64,000 nucleotides of DNA from Acidobacteriaceae bacterium (GCA_903642265.1 CAHJWN010000005.1:1-64000); one strand, 5' to 3'; shown: positions 52,612 through 62,952, numbered from the stretch's first letter. Notes: generated from the sequence alone by a model not told the origin. Translations and numbers: made by a program.

Positions 52612-53325
52612 ATGCCGCATCCTCAATCAAATGCTCGTGCACCAAGGTACGATGTTCCACTTGCGCTGGCGCAACTGGGCGCCAGTGATCCGAAGCTCGG
52701 TAAACTGATCTCGCGCGTCGGGCCGTGTACCTTGAAAATTGCGAGTGGGCAGACACCTTTTGAGGCCCTCCTCCGAGCGATCGTCTACCAGCAGCTTCAT
52801 GGCAAGGCTGCCGCCGCCATCCATGAACGCCTCATCGATAGCTTCGCCTCAGTCACCGATCGCGGCCACCCCGATCCGCAGCACATTCTTGATTGCCCGA
52901 ATGAGCAGCTTCGCTCCGCCGGACTTTCGCATAGTAAGGCGCTCTCAATTCGGGACCTCGCAGCCAGGACACTGGACGGGACCGTTCCTTCCCTTGCTCG
53001 CATCCGGCGCATGCCTGATGAAGCCATCATCGATCAGCTGACGCAGGTGAGAGGCATTGGTCGCTGGACGGTAGAGATGATGCTGATCTTCCGGTTGGGA
53101 CGGTCGAACGTCCTTCCAGTGGATGACTACGGAGTTCGCAAGGGATTTGCGCTTACGTTCACAGGTTTGAAACCCCACCAGAAGGTGACACCGGACCTGC
53201 TCCCGAAAGCCGATGCCATGCTGAAACGCGCTCGCAAGTGGCAGCCCTGGTGCTCCATCGTGAGCTGGTATCTCTGGAGAGCATGTGATCTCGCCGCAGT
53301 TAAGCCGGCATCCAAGGACTTATAA
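52612..53325 (+). CDS. AlkA-like DNA-3-methyladenine glycosylase
   Basis: A 237-residue base-excision repair enzyme of the HhH-GPD superfamily, removing alkylated purines from DNA. The helix-hairpin-helix and catalytic region is clear: LTQVRGIGRWTVEMMLIFRL, then VLPVDDYGVRKGFAL with the catalytic Asp. FEALLRAIVYQQLHGKAAAA is the conserved N-terminal helix. It lacks the N-terminal Ada-like domain of E. coli AlkA and matches the short form. ATG 52612 is preferred over GTG 52603. Confidence 0.9.
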   Translation: MPHPQSNARAPRYDVPLALAQLGASDPKLGKLISRVGPCTLKIASGQTPFEALLRAIVYQQLHGKAAAAIHERLIDSFASVTDRGHPDPQHILDCPNEQLRSAGLSHSKALSIRDLAARTLDGTVPSLARIRRMPDEAIIDQLTQVRGIGRWTVEMMLIFRLGRSNVLPVDDYGVRKGFALTFTGLKPHQKVTPDLLPKADAMLKRARKWQPWCSIVSWYLWRACDLAAVKPASKDL

Positions 53326-53439
53326 CTCACCCTGTAAGCTGTTACGGGAAGATACAAACACTGCATCTCGACCAAACTAAACACGAGCGGCTGGAGCAGC
53401 AAGCCTGTCACCGCCGAGCCCTCGGGAGACTCACCCTAT

Positions 53440-56166
53440 ATGGCAAAGCCTAAATTTCTGCAACGCCCACCTCGGGCGAGCGCGCGCGCAGCGCAACCGG
53501 CTACTTCGACCGCCTCCGATGCTTCCCTCCGTTACGTTTGTGTCCATGGCCACTTCTACCAGCCACCTCGGGAGAATCCGTGGCTCGAAACGGTCGAGGT
53601 ACAGGAATCGGCTGCGCCTTACCACGATTGGAACGACCGCATTACGGCAGAGTGCTACGCCCCGAACGGTGCATCTCGGATTCAGGACATCGAAGATCGT
53701 ATCGTTCGAATCGTCAACAATTACAGCAGGATGAGCTTCAACTTCGGTCCCACGCTTCTGAGCTGGCTGGCGGACAACGCACCACGCGCATACCGCATGA
53801 TCCTTGACGCTGATGTGGCAAGCACGCAGCGCTTCAGCGGGCACGGTTCGGCGATGGCGCAGGTGTACAACCACATCATCATGCCGCTTGCAAGCGAACG
53901 TGACGCCATCACCCAGATTCGCTGGGGTATTGCAGACTTCGAGTCTCGATTTGGCCGTAAACCCGAGGGTATGTGGCTGGCGGAGACGGCAGTAAACCGC
54001 AGTGTGCTCGATCTCATGGCCAGGGAGGGCATCAAGTTCACCGTACTTGCCCCTGTCCAGTGTGCGCGGGTGCGACGCATGGGTTCCCAGTCAAAGGCCG
54101 TGTCGAACGCTGCCGCGGAACAAACTGCCGCGGAGCTGACTAACCTGGATCTCGACCCTGGGGCGCGAGTTGCAATTGGAGATTGGATCGGCACCCCGGA
54201 CGCGACCGTTGATCCGACTCAGGCCTATCTGGTCCAGCTCGATGAAGGCCGCTCAATCAACATCTTTTTCTATGATGGCCCAGGTTCGCGCGCCATCGCG
54301 TTTGAAGGGCTGCTCAACAGCGGTGAGGTCTTTGGGCGGCGCTTGCTGGATGGATTTCACCCGGGGTCGAATGACGACCCGGAGCGGGCCCAGTTGTCCC
54401 ACGTAGCGACCGACGGCGAGAGCTACGGCCATCACCATAAGCATGGTGAGATGGCGCTCTCCTATGCCCTGCAGTGGATCGAAGAGGAAGGCCACGCGCA
54501 GCTCACCAACTATGGCGAATTTCTCGAGAAGTTTCCGCCATTGTGGGAAGCGGAAGTAGCCGAGGACACTTCCTGGAGCTGCGTTCATGGTGTAGAGCGT
54601 TGGCGCTCCAACTGTGGCTGTAATGGTGGCAAGCCCGGATGGAACCAGCTTTGGCGGGAACCACTTCGCGACGCTCTGGATTACCTGCGTGACGCTACCG
54701 CGCCGTTGGTGGAAAATCTGGCATCAGGTCTGCTTCTCGATCTTTGGTCCACGCGCAACGCGTACATAGAGGTTGTGCTGGATCGCAGTCCGGCGGCAAT
54801 GGATCTCTTCCTGGCCCAACATGCGGCACGGCCACTGTCGGTCGCAGAACGCATCACGGTCCTGGAGCTGCTTGAGCTGGAGCGCCACACGCAACTCATG
54901 TACACCTCCTGCGGCTGGTTCTTCGATGAGATCTCCGGCATTGAGACAGTCCAGATCATTGCGTATGCCGGCCGTGTACTGCAGTTAGCAGCAGATCTTT
55001 TCGGTCAGGCGGGTCGAGAGCTTGAACCCCATTTTCTGGAGATCCTGGCGAAAGCGAAGAGCAATGTGCCGGAGATCAAAGACGGCGCAGAGGTGTACCG
55101 GCGCTACGTCACCGGTATGAAGATTGGCCTGGAACAGGTGGGCGCGCACTATGCCATCAGTTCTATCTTTCGCAATTACCCGGAAGATGGCGAAATCTTC
55201 TGCTTCGACGTTCACCGCTACGCTCATGAGGTCTTCGCCTCTGGGCGAGGCAAGGTTGCGCTCGGGCGCGCACGGGTTCGGTCACACATCACGGAGGAGA
55301 CCGAGGACATCTGCTTCGCCGTGCTGCACCTCGGCGATCAGAACTTATCGGCCGCAGTGAAGCCCTACGACCCCGAGGACGAGGCCGCCTTCGTTACCTT
55401 CTCTGACGAGGTACGCACGTCCATTCGCCGCGCAAACCTGCCGGACGTGATCCGCCTCATTGACCGTTTCTTCGAAGCGAAAATTGTCGACGCAACATCT
55501 TCCGGCCGGGAAAATACCGCGTCGACGACTTCCTACTCGCTGACTTCGCTCTTCGCCGATGAGCAGCACCGCATTCTCCGCACCATCCTGAACCAGACGC
55601 TTGCAGAGATGGAAGACTCGATGCGCAACATCTACGAGGACCATGCGTCACTGCTGCACTATCTCACCGAATCCGGCATGGCTGCTCCGCCGGCCCTGGC
55701 ACTCGCTGCAAGCTTTGCCCTGAATGCCAGTCTGCGCCGCGCCCTGGAGGCCGAGCTCTTCGACGCAGCCGAGGTGCAGTCGCTGCTGGTGAGGGCTGAA
55801 GGCGACCAGGTGAAGCTTGACACCACTTTGCTGAGCTATACCGCAGGCCAGCGTATGAAGCGCGCTATGGTGCGGCTGGAAGTGGCCGGATCGGCAACCG
55901 CGCCCTCTGCGGTTGTCCCCGCACATCCGGCGATGATCAGCGCCTTGAACGTAGCCATCACCATCGCCCAGACGCTTGCCACCATGCCCTTTGAAGTAAA
56001 CCTGTGGCAGGCGCAGAACATCTGGAACGACCTTCTGCGCAAAAACGAGGGCACCGACCGGCTACCGGAGTCGACCGCGGAGTGGAAGGAAGGCTTCCGG
56101 AAGCTGGGCTTTGCCCTGAACATCGCTGTCGATCGCATCGTGGTTGAGGCTGCTGTGGTTCTTTAA
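53440..56166 (+). CDS. GH57-family glycoside hydrolase with DUF3536
   Basis: A 908-residue cytoplasmic enzyme, no signal peptide. Residues about 30-340 are a GH57 domain (alpha-amylase/4-alpha-glucanotransferase type): YVCVHGHFYQPPRENPWLE, EGMWLAETAVNRSVLDLM with a candidate nucleophile Glu, and LSHVATDGESYGHHHKHGE with a candidate acid/base Asp. The rest corresponds to DUF3536, a helical region often fused to this GH57 group. It probably acts on alpha-glucans such as glycogen. It stands alone between the AlkA-like gene and a strong terminator. Confidence 0.88.
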   Translation: MAKPKFLQRPPRASARAAQPATSTASDASLRYVCVHGHFYQPPRENPWLETVEVQESAAPYHDWNDRITAECYAPNGASRIQDIEDRIVRIVNNYSRMSFNFGPTLLSWLADNAPRAYRMILDADVASTQRFSGHGSAMAQVYNHIIMPLASERDAITQIRWGIADFESRFGRKPEGMWLAETAVNRSVLDLMAREGIKFTVLAPVQCARVRRMGSQSKAVSNAAAEQTAAELTNLDLDPGARVAIGDWIGTPDATVDPTQAYLVQLDEGRSINIFFYDGPGSRAIAFEGLLNSGEVFGRRLLDGFHPGSNDDPERAQLSHVATDGESYGHHHKHGEMALSYALQWIEEEGHAQLTNYGEFLEKFPPLWEAEVAEDTSWSCVHGVERWRSNCGCNGGKPGWNQLWREPLRDALDYLRDATAPLVENLASGLLLDLWSTRNAYIEVVLDRSPAAMDLFLAQHAARPLSVAERITVLELLELERHTQLMYTSCGWFFDEISGIETVQIIAYAGRVLQLAADLFGQAGRELEPHFLEILAKAKSNVPEIKDGAEVYRRYVTGMKIGLEQVGAHYAISSIFRNYPEDGEIFCFDVHRYAHEVFASGRGKVALGRARVRSHITEETEDICFAVLHLGDQNLSAAVKPYDPEDEAAFVTFSDEVRTSIRRANLPDVIRLIDRFFEAKIVDATSSGRENTASTTSYSLTSLFADEQHRILRTILNQTLAEMEDSMRNIYEDHASLLHYLTESGMAAPPALALAASFALNASLRRALEAELFDAAEVQSLLVRAEGDQVKLDTTLLSYTAGQRMKRAMVRLEVAGSATAPSAVVPAHPAMISALNVAITIAQTLATMPFEVNLWQAQNIWNDLLRKNEGTDRLPESTAEWKEGFRKLGFALNIAVDRIVVEAAVVL

Positions 56167-56192
56167 CGCAAACGGTTGCCACGCATACATTG

Positions 56193-56228
56193 AAAAGCCT
56201 GTGACGTCATTCGACGTCACAGGCTTTT
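56193..56228. terminator. strong bidirectional rho-independent terminator
   Basis: A 16-bp perfect stem (aaaagcctgtgacgtc / gacgtcacaggctttt) with loop attc lies 26 bp after the GH57 stop and 24 bp after the S53 protease stop. A/T-rich arms make it work from both sides. Confidence 0.92.
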
Positions 56229-56252
56229 GTTTGTGAGTGATCAGTCAGCGGG

Positions 56253-59200
56253 TTAGTTGACCGTGACCGTTACAGCCACCGTCGGCGCCGTGCCCGTCGT
56301 TGGCGTGCCCGTTACCGTGACTGTGTACGTTCCGGTTGTTGTGCCACCGGTAGCGCCGCCGCCGCCATTGCTGCTGCCACTGCCGCAGCCAAGCGCCGCT
56401 CCGGCAACCACTCCGAAGAGCAGAGCCATGGAGAGGATGCGCAGCATGCTCAGCAGCCGAATCGCCCGCTTGCTACGACGCCCAACTGGTACTCCGAAGA
56501 AGAGAAACGCTGCCAGGGCAACGCCTCCGCCTGCGGTGAAAATACCTTTGAGCGGCATGTCGAGCCGGGTTGTCGTCTGCGCGGTCGTGTTGATCGTCAG
56601 GGTTGAGGTCATCGCTGTGCCAGCCAGCGTAACGGATGCAGGTGAGAGTGAACAGGTCGGAATTTCAGTCGCACCTGCCGGGCTTGCTGTGATTGCGCAG
56701 GTTAGACCGACCGCACCAGCATATGGCGTGGTTGCATTCGGCACGACAGAGATAGTCGACGTGCTGGTTGCGCCCTGTGATGCGATCGTGATGGCTGCGC
56801 TGTTGTTAAGGGAGAAGGTGCCCGCAGGGGTCACCGCTCCTGTCACCACCACGTTGATGCCGGCAGTCTGGGTGATGCTTCCAGAGACGCCCGTGACGGT
56901 TACAGTGTAGGTTCCTGCTGTAGTGGAAGCCGTCGTCGTCACCGTCAGTGCCGAAGTTGCAGCAGCACCAGCGATGGTCACGGTTGCGGGGTTGAGTGTG
57001 CAGGTGGGTGTACCAGTCGCTCCTGCCGGGCTTGCCGTAATTGCGCACGTCAGAGCAATGCTTCCCGTAAATCCGTTGGTAGGCGTTGCCGAGATGGTCG
57101 AGGTTCCGGTACCGCCAGGTGCGGAGATCGCCTCCCCAGCGCCGGCCAGCGCGAAGCTGGGCGTCGCAGTCGCTGTGATAAGCGGCGTCATCACCTGCAG
57201 TCCGATGGTGTGGATGTACTGGCCCGTGGGGTCCGTTCCGGTGATGACAACGTTGTAGGTCCCAGCCGCCGTGACGGCAGAGGTATTGACCGTGACGACA
57301 GCAGAGGCGTTGCCGTTCGCGGCGAGTGTTGCAGAACCTGAACCGAGCGAGCACGTGATGCCGGTCGGAGCAGTGCAGGTAAGCGCCACCGCACCTGAAA
57401 ACCCGTTATATGAGGTCAGGTTGATTGCGTCTGTCTGGACTCCCGGCGTGGCACCCGCATTCAAGACACTCACGATCGTCGTAGCCGGGATCAGCGAGAA
57501 ATCACTGAGTGGATTCGCAATCGTTACTTCAGCCGCTGAAGGGTTATAGGCCGAGTTCGTGTCTGGAAAATATTGCAGAACAATTTGATTTGTTCCCTGG
57601 AACAAAGACGCGCTGCTGAATTGGTAAGTCAACGTGACGCTGTCCGTAGTGCTTGTAGGCAGCGTAGTCTCGGCAAACGCGTATTGAGAGGAACCAGTCG
57701 AGGCGAGTTGTAAGCTGCCCGTCGGAGCAGGCTTCCCGGCCTGTCCAGTTACCGTCGCGGTAACCGTAACGATTCCTGTCGGCGAAGTGGCAGTCGCAGT
57801 CGCAGTGGCAGTAATGGTCGAAGGAAGAAAGCCATTTCCGGCCAGTGAATCGAACGTCAAAGGCTGTGCAAGACTGACTGTTTTATAGTTTGCGTCTCCG
57901 GCATACGAGAAGCTCATGTTGTAGGCACCGGCCGCAGTGGCAGGTACCGCGAAATAAGCGATTCCCTCCGGAGCTCCACTATATGGATCGACCGCGGGGG
58001 CCAGCGTGACAGATGCCGGAGTACCTGTTGGCGCGCCAGAGACAGTCACCGTGCCGGTTGGCGCCAAGGCGAGCCCATTCACGTTGGCAGAGTTCTCCAC
58101 CGAAACCGCGATGTAGGTGATCTGGCCGTTGACTGCGTTTCCGTTCTGCTCCTGATTGGGGAAGTACGTCGTGATCGCTGGGGTGTTCTGCGCCACGGTA
58201 AAGCTGGTCGCTGCGGAAGTTGAAGCGTTATAGCTTCCATCTCCGGAGTACTTGGCCGTGACGACGTAGGCGCCCGGCGAGAGGGCCGAGACGAATTCTG
58301 CGTCACCTTCGGAGTTGATGGCCGCCGTGTTGAGGACACTCGCTCCGTTTGCGAACACGACAGTTCCGGTCGGATTGGTGTTGGCTCCGGTTTGGCCCAC
58401 CTCAGTTGCACTGAATACTGCTGGTGCACCGTAGACCAGGCTGCCGCCCGTTGCCGGCAACGGTGCGCCGGTAGAACCGGTAAGCGCACTGTAGACCTGC
58501 AGCGTCGTGGTGCTTGCCTCTGGCGTTACCGTGATCGTAACCGGAGTGGAGCTACTTGGCCCATTGGTGCCATCCCCGGCAAAGTAGCCGGAAATGTCGT
58601 AGGTGCCGCCTGGAAGATTACTGACGCTGCCTGTGTAAGCACCGCCGGAAAGAGAAAAGGCGCCATCACTCTGGTACGAGGTCGCAGGGCTGGTTGTGAT
58701 AAGTGCTACGTCGCCGGTGGGCGAAGCGCCCGTCACCGACCCCGAAACAGTGATCGCAGTGCCATGGGCAAAGCTGGTTGAGGAGGGTGTGAGCGTCGTC
58801 GTGGTCGTCCCGAACTTGATGTTGCCCCAGTTCGTCACAAGGTTGTTTGCATCAATCGTGCCAAGACCGGTAGCAAGATCGTACCCTGCTGTCGCGTTAT
58901 ACGCCGGGGTGCCCGCCGTAAGTCCAATCTCGCCCTCTGTCGCCAACCCATAAGTGGGATCATCCACGCTCAGAGGATTCGTGACCGACTGGCAGTCAAG
59001 TGGGCTGACGGTGTTGGATGTAAACGCGCAAGGGACTGCGTTCGTACCTACGGTCACATCGTTGAAAGCAGTTGGGAATTGTGCGGCAAGCGGGTAGAGA
59101 ACATAGTTTGCCTGGCCCTGTCTGCCGTACTTCTCGGTCACCAGCGCCATGATGCCGGCAAACGCCGGTGTCGACACCGAGGTGCCGCCTACGCCGGTTA

Positions 59201-60974
59201 TCTGCACCGTCGTGCTGCCTGGGATACAGTCGCCATCTCCCGCGCAGACTGGATAATAGCTGCCGTTATACCCGTTCGCCGCAAACAAGGACACGTCGGG
59301 AAGGTCACGGACCTTGTCGGCAGGTACGCCGGTTCCGGTCTGCCATGACGGCTTCGGATACGGACCGTAGGTGGTTCCGGTCACGAGAAGACCCGCTGTA
59401 CTCGCACCGCCGCTGCCACCCGCAATGGTGGTCATCATGCCGCCGCTGTTGTTGTAGTAGCTATCGAGATTCAGTCCATACTGGCTGTTGTTCCAGGGCT
59501 GCTCAGGCACCTTCGTCTTCAGCGAGACGGTTGGAGTACCGTTGGTCGGCGTCAGGTTCCAGTAGTTCGCCTGCTGCGCACCGCCGCCGCTGTAGTAGAA
59601 GTCTGTACCGCCAACGGCCACGTTGTAAGGTGTGGACGCAAGTCCATTTACTGCCTGTCCATGCACGGCGTAATACTGCGTGTTGTCGTCATCGCATCCT
59701 GCAGAACCTGAGTCGCCGCTTGAGACCAGGACGGTAATGCCCTGCGCTGCCGCCTGCTCCCAAAGACCGCTGATAACGGCATTGAACCCGCCCTGGTTAG
59801 CCTCGCATCCGCCAAAGCTAAGGCTGATGATCGGCGAGATGTTGCTGTAAACAGCGCGTTCGATCGCCAGGGTGAGTCCATCTTCAAGCTCGGTCGAGTT
59901 GGCGATGACGAGATTGACCTGGGCATTGGGAGCCACCGCACCGGCAAGTTCAACATCCAGGTACGCCTCGCCAGAGGCAAAGTTCTTTCCGTATGGGTTA
60001 TTAATGCCGTCGATGCCGGGATCGTTTCCGTCGATGATTACCTGAGGGGGATTTACCGGCAGCCCGAACAGCGTGCGGTAGTTATTTACCTGGGCAATGT
60101 TGATGTTGGACTCGTTCACAATCGCGATGCTCTGCCCATCACCCTTTGTTCCAGCCGCATAGACAGGATTCAGGTCGTACTGAACGGCGAAGTCGCCTGG
60201 TGCAAGAACAAGGTCGGTACCGCCAAAACCGCCATAGGTCCACTCTGGCTTCGCCTCATGCGTGGTTGCGTTGAACTGCGCCTTGCCCAGAACGTCGGCG
60301 TGACTCTTCAGACGGAAGTTGTTGAGGGAGACGAAGCCGCCAAAGACAGAAGCAACCGCTGTCGGGATCTCAGGCGCACTTGAGTTCGCGAAGTGGGTCT
60401 CGCCGTGGACCTGGTAGCTGTGGATCTGGGTGTGAAACGTGTCGCGGAACTGACCGGCAGTACCGGTAATTTCGAGCGTCTGGCGTCCGGCATTCATCTT
60501 CACAATGCCAAAGCCATGAGAAGCAAGCCAGCCTTCCAGCTTTGTGACATCGGCGTCGGACGGGCCAAACTGCTTCCCGAAGCTCTCTGGCGTCAGCCAC
60601 TTGTGGTAACTCGCCGAACCGGGAGCATGCATATCGCCAATCAGCTTCTTCAGCGCAGATTCCTGGGCGTCGCTTCGCTTCAACACAATCTGTATCCGGC
60701 TAAGCTTCATGCCATCCGATACAGCCCCGCGATCATTCGCCTTGGTTGCCAGGGGATGCAGCGTCCCCTGCAGGGCGATTCGGCTGGTCTCGAGAATCGG
60801 CTGCGTCAGGCGATCGGGAGTAGCGTGAAACACCGTGGCAGCCGAACTTGTCGCTGTCTGGGCGCTCAAAATGGCGGGAGACGCCAGGGTTGTTACGCTG
60901 GCAATGGCGAGGGTCGCCGAAGTGACAAGGACAGAGAGGGAGGACTGAAAAACGCGGTACGCCAGAGAGGGCAT
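56253..60974 (-). CDS. S53 (sedolisin/kumamolisin-like) protease with Ig-like repeats and C-terminal membrane module
   Basis: A 1573-residue secreted serine-carboxyl protease. A signal peptide is followed by a Pro-kumamolisin activation domain (SYHKWLTPESFGKQFGPSDA). The catalytic domain has Glu and Asp in SGEAYLDVELAG (about residue 336), the oxyanion Asp in SSGDSGSAGCDDD (about 418) and the nucleophile Ser in GGTSVSTPAFAGI (about 596), so it should be active, probably at acid pH. About 850 residues of Ig-like repeats follow. The C-terminus has two hydrophobic helices, LGCGSG, a Gly-rich stretch and GTYTVTVTG. ATG 60974 follows AGGA; ATG 60980 is an alternative. Confidence 0.87.
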   Translation of the reverse strand: MPSLAYRVFQSSLSVLVTSATLAIASVTTLASPAILSAQTATSSAATVFHATPDRLTQPILETSRIALQGTLHPLATKANDRGAVSDGMKLSRIQIVLKRSDAQESALKKLIGDMHAPGSASYHKWLTPESFGKQFGPSDADVTKLEGWLASHGFGIVKMNAGRQTLEITGTAGQFRDTFHTQIHSYQVHGETHFANSSAPEIPTAVASVFGGFVSLNNFRLKSHADVLGKAQFNATTHEAKPEWTYGGFGGTDLVLAPGDFAVQYDLNPVYAAGTKGDGQSIAIVNESNINIAQVNNYRTLFGLPVNPPQVIIDGNDPGIDGINNPYGKNFASGEAYLDVELAGAVAPNAQVNLVIANSTELEDGLTLAIERAVYSNISPIISLSFGGCEANQGGFNAVISGLWEQAAAQGITVLVSSGDSGSAGCDDDNTQYYAVHGQAVNGLASTPYNVAVGGTDFYYSGGGAQQANYWNLTPTNGTPTVSLKTKVPEQPWNNSQYGLNLDSYYNNSGGMMTTIAGGSGGASTAGLLVTGTTYGPYPKPSWQTGTGVPADKVRDLPDVSLFAANGYNGSYYPVCAGDGDCIPGSTTVQITGVGGTSVSTPAFAGIMALVTEKYGRQGQANYVLYPLAAQFPTAFNDVTVGTNAVPCAFTSNTVSPLDCQSVTNPLSVDDPTYGLATEGEIGLTAGTPAYNATAGYDLATGLGTIDANNLVTNWGNIKFGTTTTTLTPSSTSFAHGTAITVSGSVTGASPTGDVALITTSPATSYQSDGAFSLSGGAYTGSVSNLPGGTYDISGYFAGDGTNGPSSSTPVTITVTPEASTTTLQVYSALTGSTGAPLPATGGSLVYGAPAVFSATEVGQTGANTNPTGTVVFANGASVLNTAAINSEGDAEFVSALSPGAYVVTAKYSGDGSYNASTSAATSFTVAQNTPAITTYFPNQEQNGNAVNGQITYIAVSVENSANVNGLALAPTGTVTVSGAPTGTPASVTLAPAVDPYSGAPEGIAYFAVPATAAGAYNMSFSYAGDANYKTVSLAQPLTFDSLAGNGFLPSTITATATATATSPTGIVTVTATVTGQAGKPAPTGSLQLASTGSSQYAFAETTLPTSTTDSVTLTYQFSSASLFQGTNQIVLQYFPDTNSAYNPSAAEVTIANPLSDFSLIPATTIVSVLNAGATPGVQTDAINLTSYNGFSGAVALTCTAPTGITCSLGSGSATLAANGNASAVVTVNTSAVTAAGTYNVVITGTDPTGQYIHTIGLQVMTPLITATATPSFALAGAGEAISAPGGTGTSTISATPTNGFTGSIALTCAITASPAGATGTPTCTLNPATVTIAGAAATSALTVTTTASTTAGTYTVTVTGVSGSITQTAGINVVVTGAVTPAGTFSLNNSAAITIASQGATSTSTISVVPNATTPYAGAVGLTCAITASPAGATEIPTCSLSPASVTLAGTAMTSTLTINTTAQTTTRLDMPLKGIFTAGGGVALAAFLFFGVPVGRRSKRAIRLLSMLRILSMALLFGVVAGAALGCGSGSSNGGGGATGGTTTGTYTVTVTGTPTTGTAPTVAVTVTVN

Positions 60975-61338
60975 GTTCATCCTGTTTGCTACATGTACGT
61001 GCGAAGTGAAAGAGTCATCCGGTCGCGAGTCTATCGGCAGACCGTCTGTGGCCAGGTGCGTGAGCTGCTTCGTGAGCTGCTTATGGACAAAGGGGTTCAC
61101 AACTACTGGCTTTAGTCGGCCGGAAAAGCGCGACTGCGATGCGACCTAGCTGTCCGTCGCTTGCTGTACCAATATGGCACACAGACTACCATCTCCAGGC
61201 AAAAACGTCCTCACCCTATTTTGCCGTGCAGGAAATCAGCGCAGGTTAGAGGTGTAGAGGCGGTACCTGGAGCGGCCTTCGGGGAGTGCTCGGCCGAACC
61301 CTGGGCAAGGTGAAAGGTCGACGCAAAGCGGCCATCTC
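60975..61338. other. intergenic region between the S53 protease and GH39 genes
   Basis: About 360 bp that should hold the protease promoter. I see no convincing gene, RNA or strong terminator in it. Confidence 0.45.
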
Positions 61339-62952
61339 TTACCTTGCAGGGTCCGTCGTCAGGAGCACCAGGCCTCGTGGCGGGACGGCGACTTCGATCC
61401 TTCCATTCCTCATAATGGGATGTTCCGGCGGGGAGGCTTGCCCTGCCTTGCGCAATTCCATGATTTGCTCGCGGGAAGGCGTCGACGGGCGGCCCATCGC
61501 GTCATAGGCGGGAATCACATTTCCGTGGGTTCCGTCGACGCGCCACAGCGTAAGCCTGCTCCCCTTCGGAAGGTTCTTTAGCTCGACAGCAAATTCTTTC
61601 TCGCCGCCGCCCGGTGTGCCAGGCTCCGGCGTGTAGCTCGCACCCTCGCCAATCGGTGGAAGATAGTTCCAGAGGGCGATCGCCACGCCACCGCTGGCGG
61701 TCTTCGTTGCCAGGGCAGAGTCGCTTTGAAGTGCGATCCTAGAGTCTCCAAGCCGATGCAGCATGGAAAAAGCGTGGAAGGCGGGCTTGCGAATCTGATC
61801 TTCGGCGATCAAACCAAAGCCGCCGTAGAACGGCGTGCGCGGGACGCCTTGCTCTTCAAACACATCCGCAAAGGTCCACGAACTCATCGATTGCACCAGC
61901 CCGTCGCATTGGCTGATGGTGCTGGCAATCCACGGCCCCATGAAGTAGCTGTCAGTTACGTTTGGCTCATTGGCGTAGCTGGCGTTGTACTCGGAGAAGT
62001 AAAGCGGCATCTTCGGGTACGGCGAGTGCAGAATTTCCTGGTGGACCTTGGCAACGGCGAGCGGCACCATCTTGTCGCGAGGGATCGTTGCGCTGGTGTG
62101 CAGCACGTTGACATTGTCATCATTGCCATAGACGTGGGTCGACGCAAAATCTACCGGCACGTTCTTGTCATGGCAGTGCTGGAGGAATTCACCCACCCAG
62201 GCAGCCTGCGCAGTCGCAGGGCCGCCCACTCGAATGCGAACGTTCACAGCTTTTAACGTACGCGCGGTGTGATCGTAGAGCTCCCAGTAGCTGGCCTGCT
62301 TGGGCTTACCGTCCCAGAAGTCTAGATTGGGCTCGTTCCAGACTTCGAAGTTCCAGGTGGCCACCTCGTCGATCCCATAGCGGGTCACCAGATGGCTTGC
62401 GAAGGCGGACATCATCGCATCCCATTGCGCGTAGTCCTTTGGAGGCGAAACGTTTGGGTGGTACCAGAATACGTGCAGGTCGTTGGGATCAGATGCGAGC
62501 TCCTTTGGCGTGAAGCTCAGCTCAACAAACGGCCGGACATGGTGCTCCAGAAGCCCATCGTAGATCGCATCCACGTAGGAGAAGTTGTAGATGCTGTCGG
62601 TGCGAACACTCTCTGTAGCCTGGCCCGGATTTGTAGATTTCCGCGCCGGATCGTAGAGCCCCACCTCATCCAAAAAAATGCCGTGAAAGCGCACCGACTG
62701 AAACCCCGTCGCGTTGTGAACGGAGTCGAGGTCCTGGCGGTATTCGTCACGCAGCGACAGGATCGCTCTCCCCGACCCGAAGGTCTGCTCCCAGAAGTGC
62801 GGAAAGGGCGTAGTCGGCGCCTTTGCATCGATCGTTACAACTACTGGCGCGATAGCTACAGGCGCCCTTCCTTGACCGAACGATGCGCAGGAGCAGATTG
62901 CCATCAGCAAGCCCATTGCGCCTGGCAAACTTATTGATCTGTACGGCTTCAT
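61339..62952 (-). CDS. GH39-family glycoside hydrolase (beta-xylosidase-like), secreted
   Basis: A 537-residue exported glycosidase. A signal peptide (LPGAMGLLMAICSCASFGQG) is followed by a (beta/alpha)8 barrel. The acid/base Glu is in WNFEVWNEPNLDFWD (about residue 203) and the nucleophile Glu in MPLYFSEYNASY (about 320), both typical of clan GH-A family 39. A beta-sandwich C-terminal region follows. The likely substrates are beta-xylosides or related plant-polymer oligosaccharides. ATG 62952 has GGAGG eight bases upstream; the open frame extends to 63090 but without signal or ribosome-binding site. Confidence 0.87.
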   Translation of the reverse strand: MKPYRSISLPGAMGLLMAICSCASFGQGRAPVAIAPVVVTIDAKAPTTPFPHFWEQTFGSGRAILSLRDEYRQDLDSVHNATGFQSVRFHGIFLDEVGLYDPARKSTNPGQATESVRTDSIYNFSYVDAIYDGLLEHHVRPFVELSFTPKELASDPNDLHVFWYHPNVSPPKDYAQWDAMMSAFASHLVTRYGIDEVATWNFEVWNEPNLDFWDGKPKQASYWELYDHTARTLKAVNVRIRVGGPATAQAAWVGEFLQHCHDKNVPVDFASTHVYGNDDNVNVLHTSATIPRDKMVPLAVAKVHQEILHSPYPKMPLYFSEYNASYANEPNVTDSYFMGPWIASTISQCDGLVQSMSSWTFADVFEEQGVPRTPFYGGFGLIAEDQIRKPAFHAFSMLHRLGDSRIALQSDSALATKTASGGVAIALWNYLPPIGEGASYTPEPGTPGGGEKEFAVELKNLPKGSRLTLWRVDGTHGNVIPAYDAMGRPSTPSREQIMELRKAGQASPPEHPIMRNGRIEVAVPPRGLVLLTTDPAR

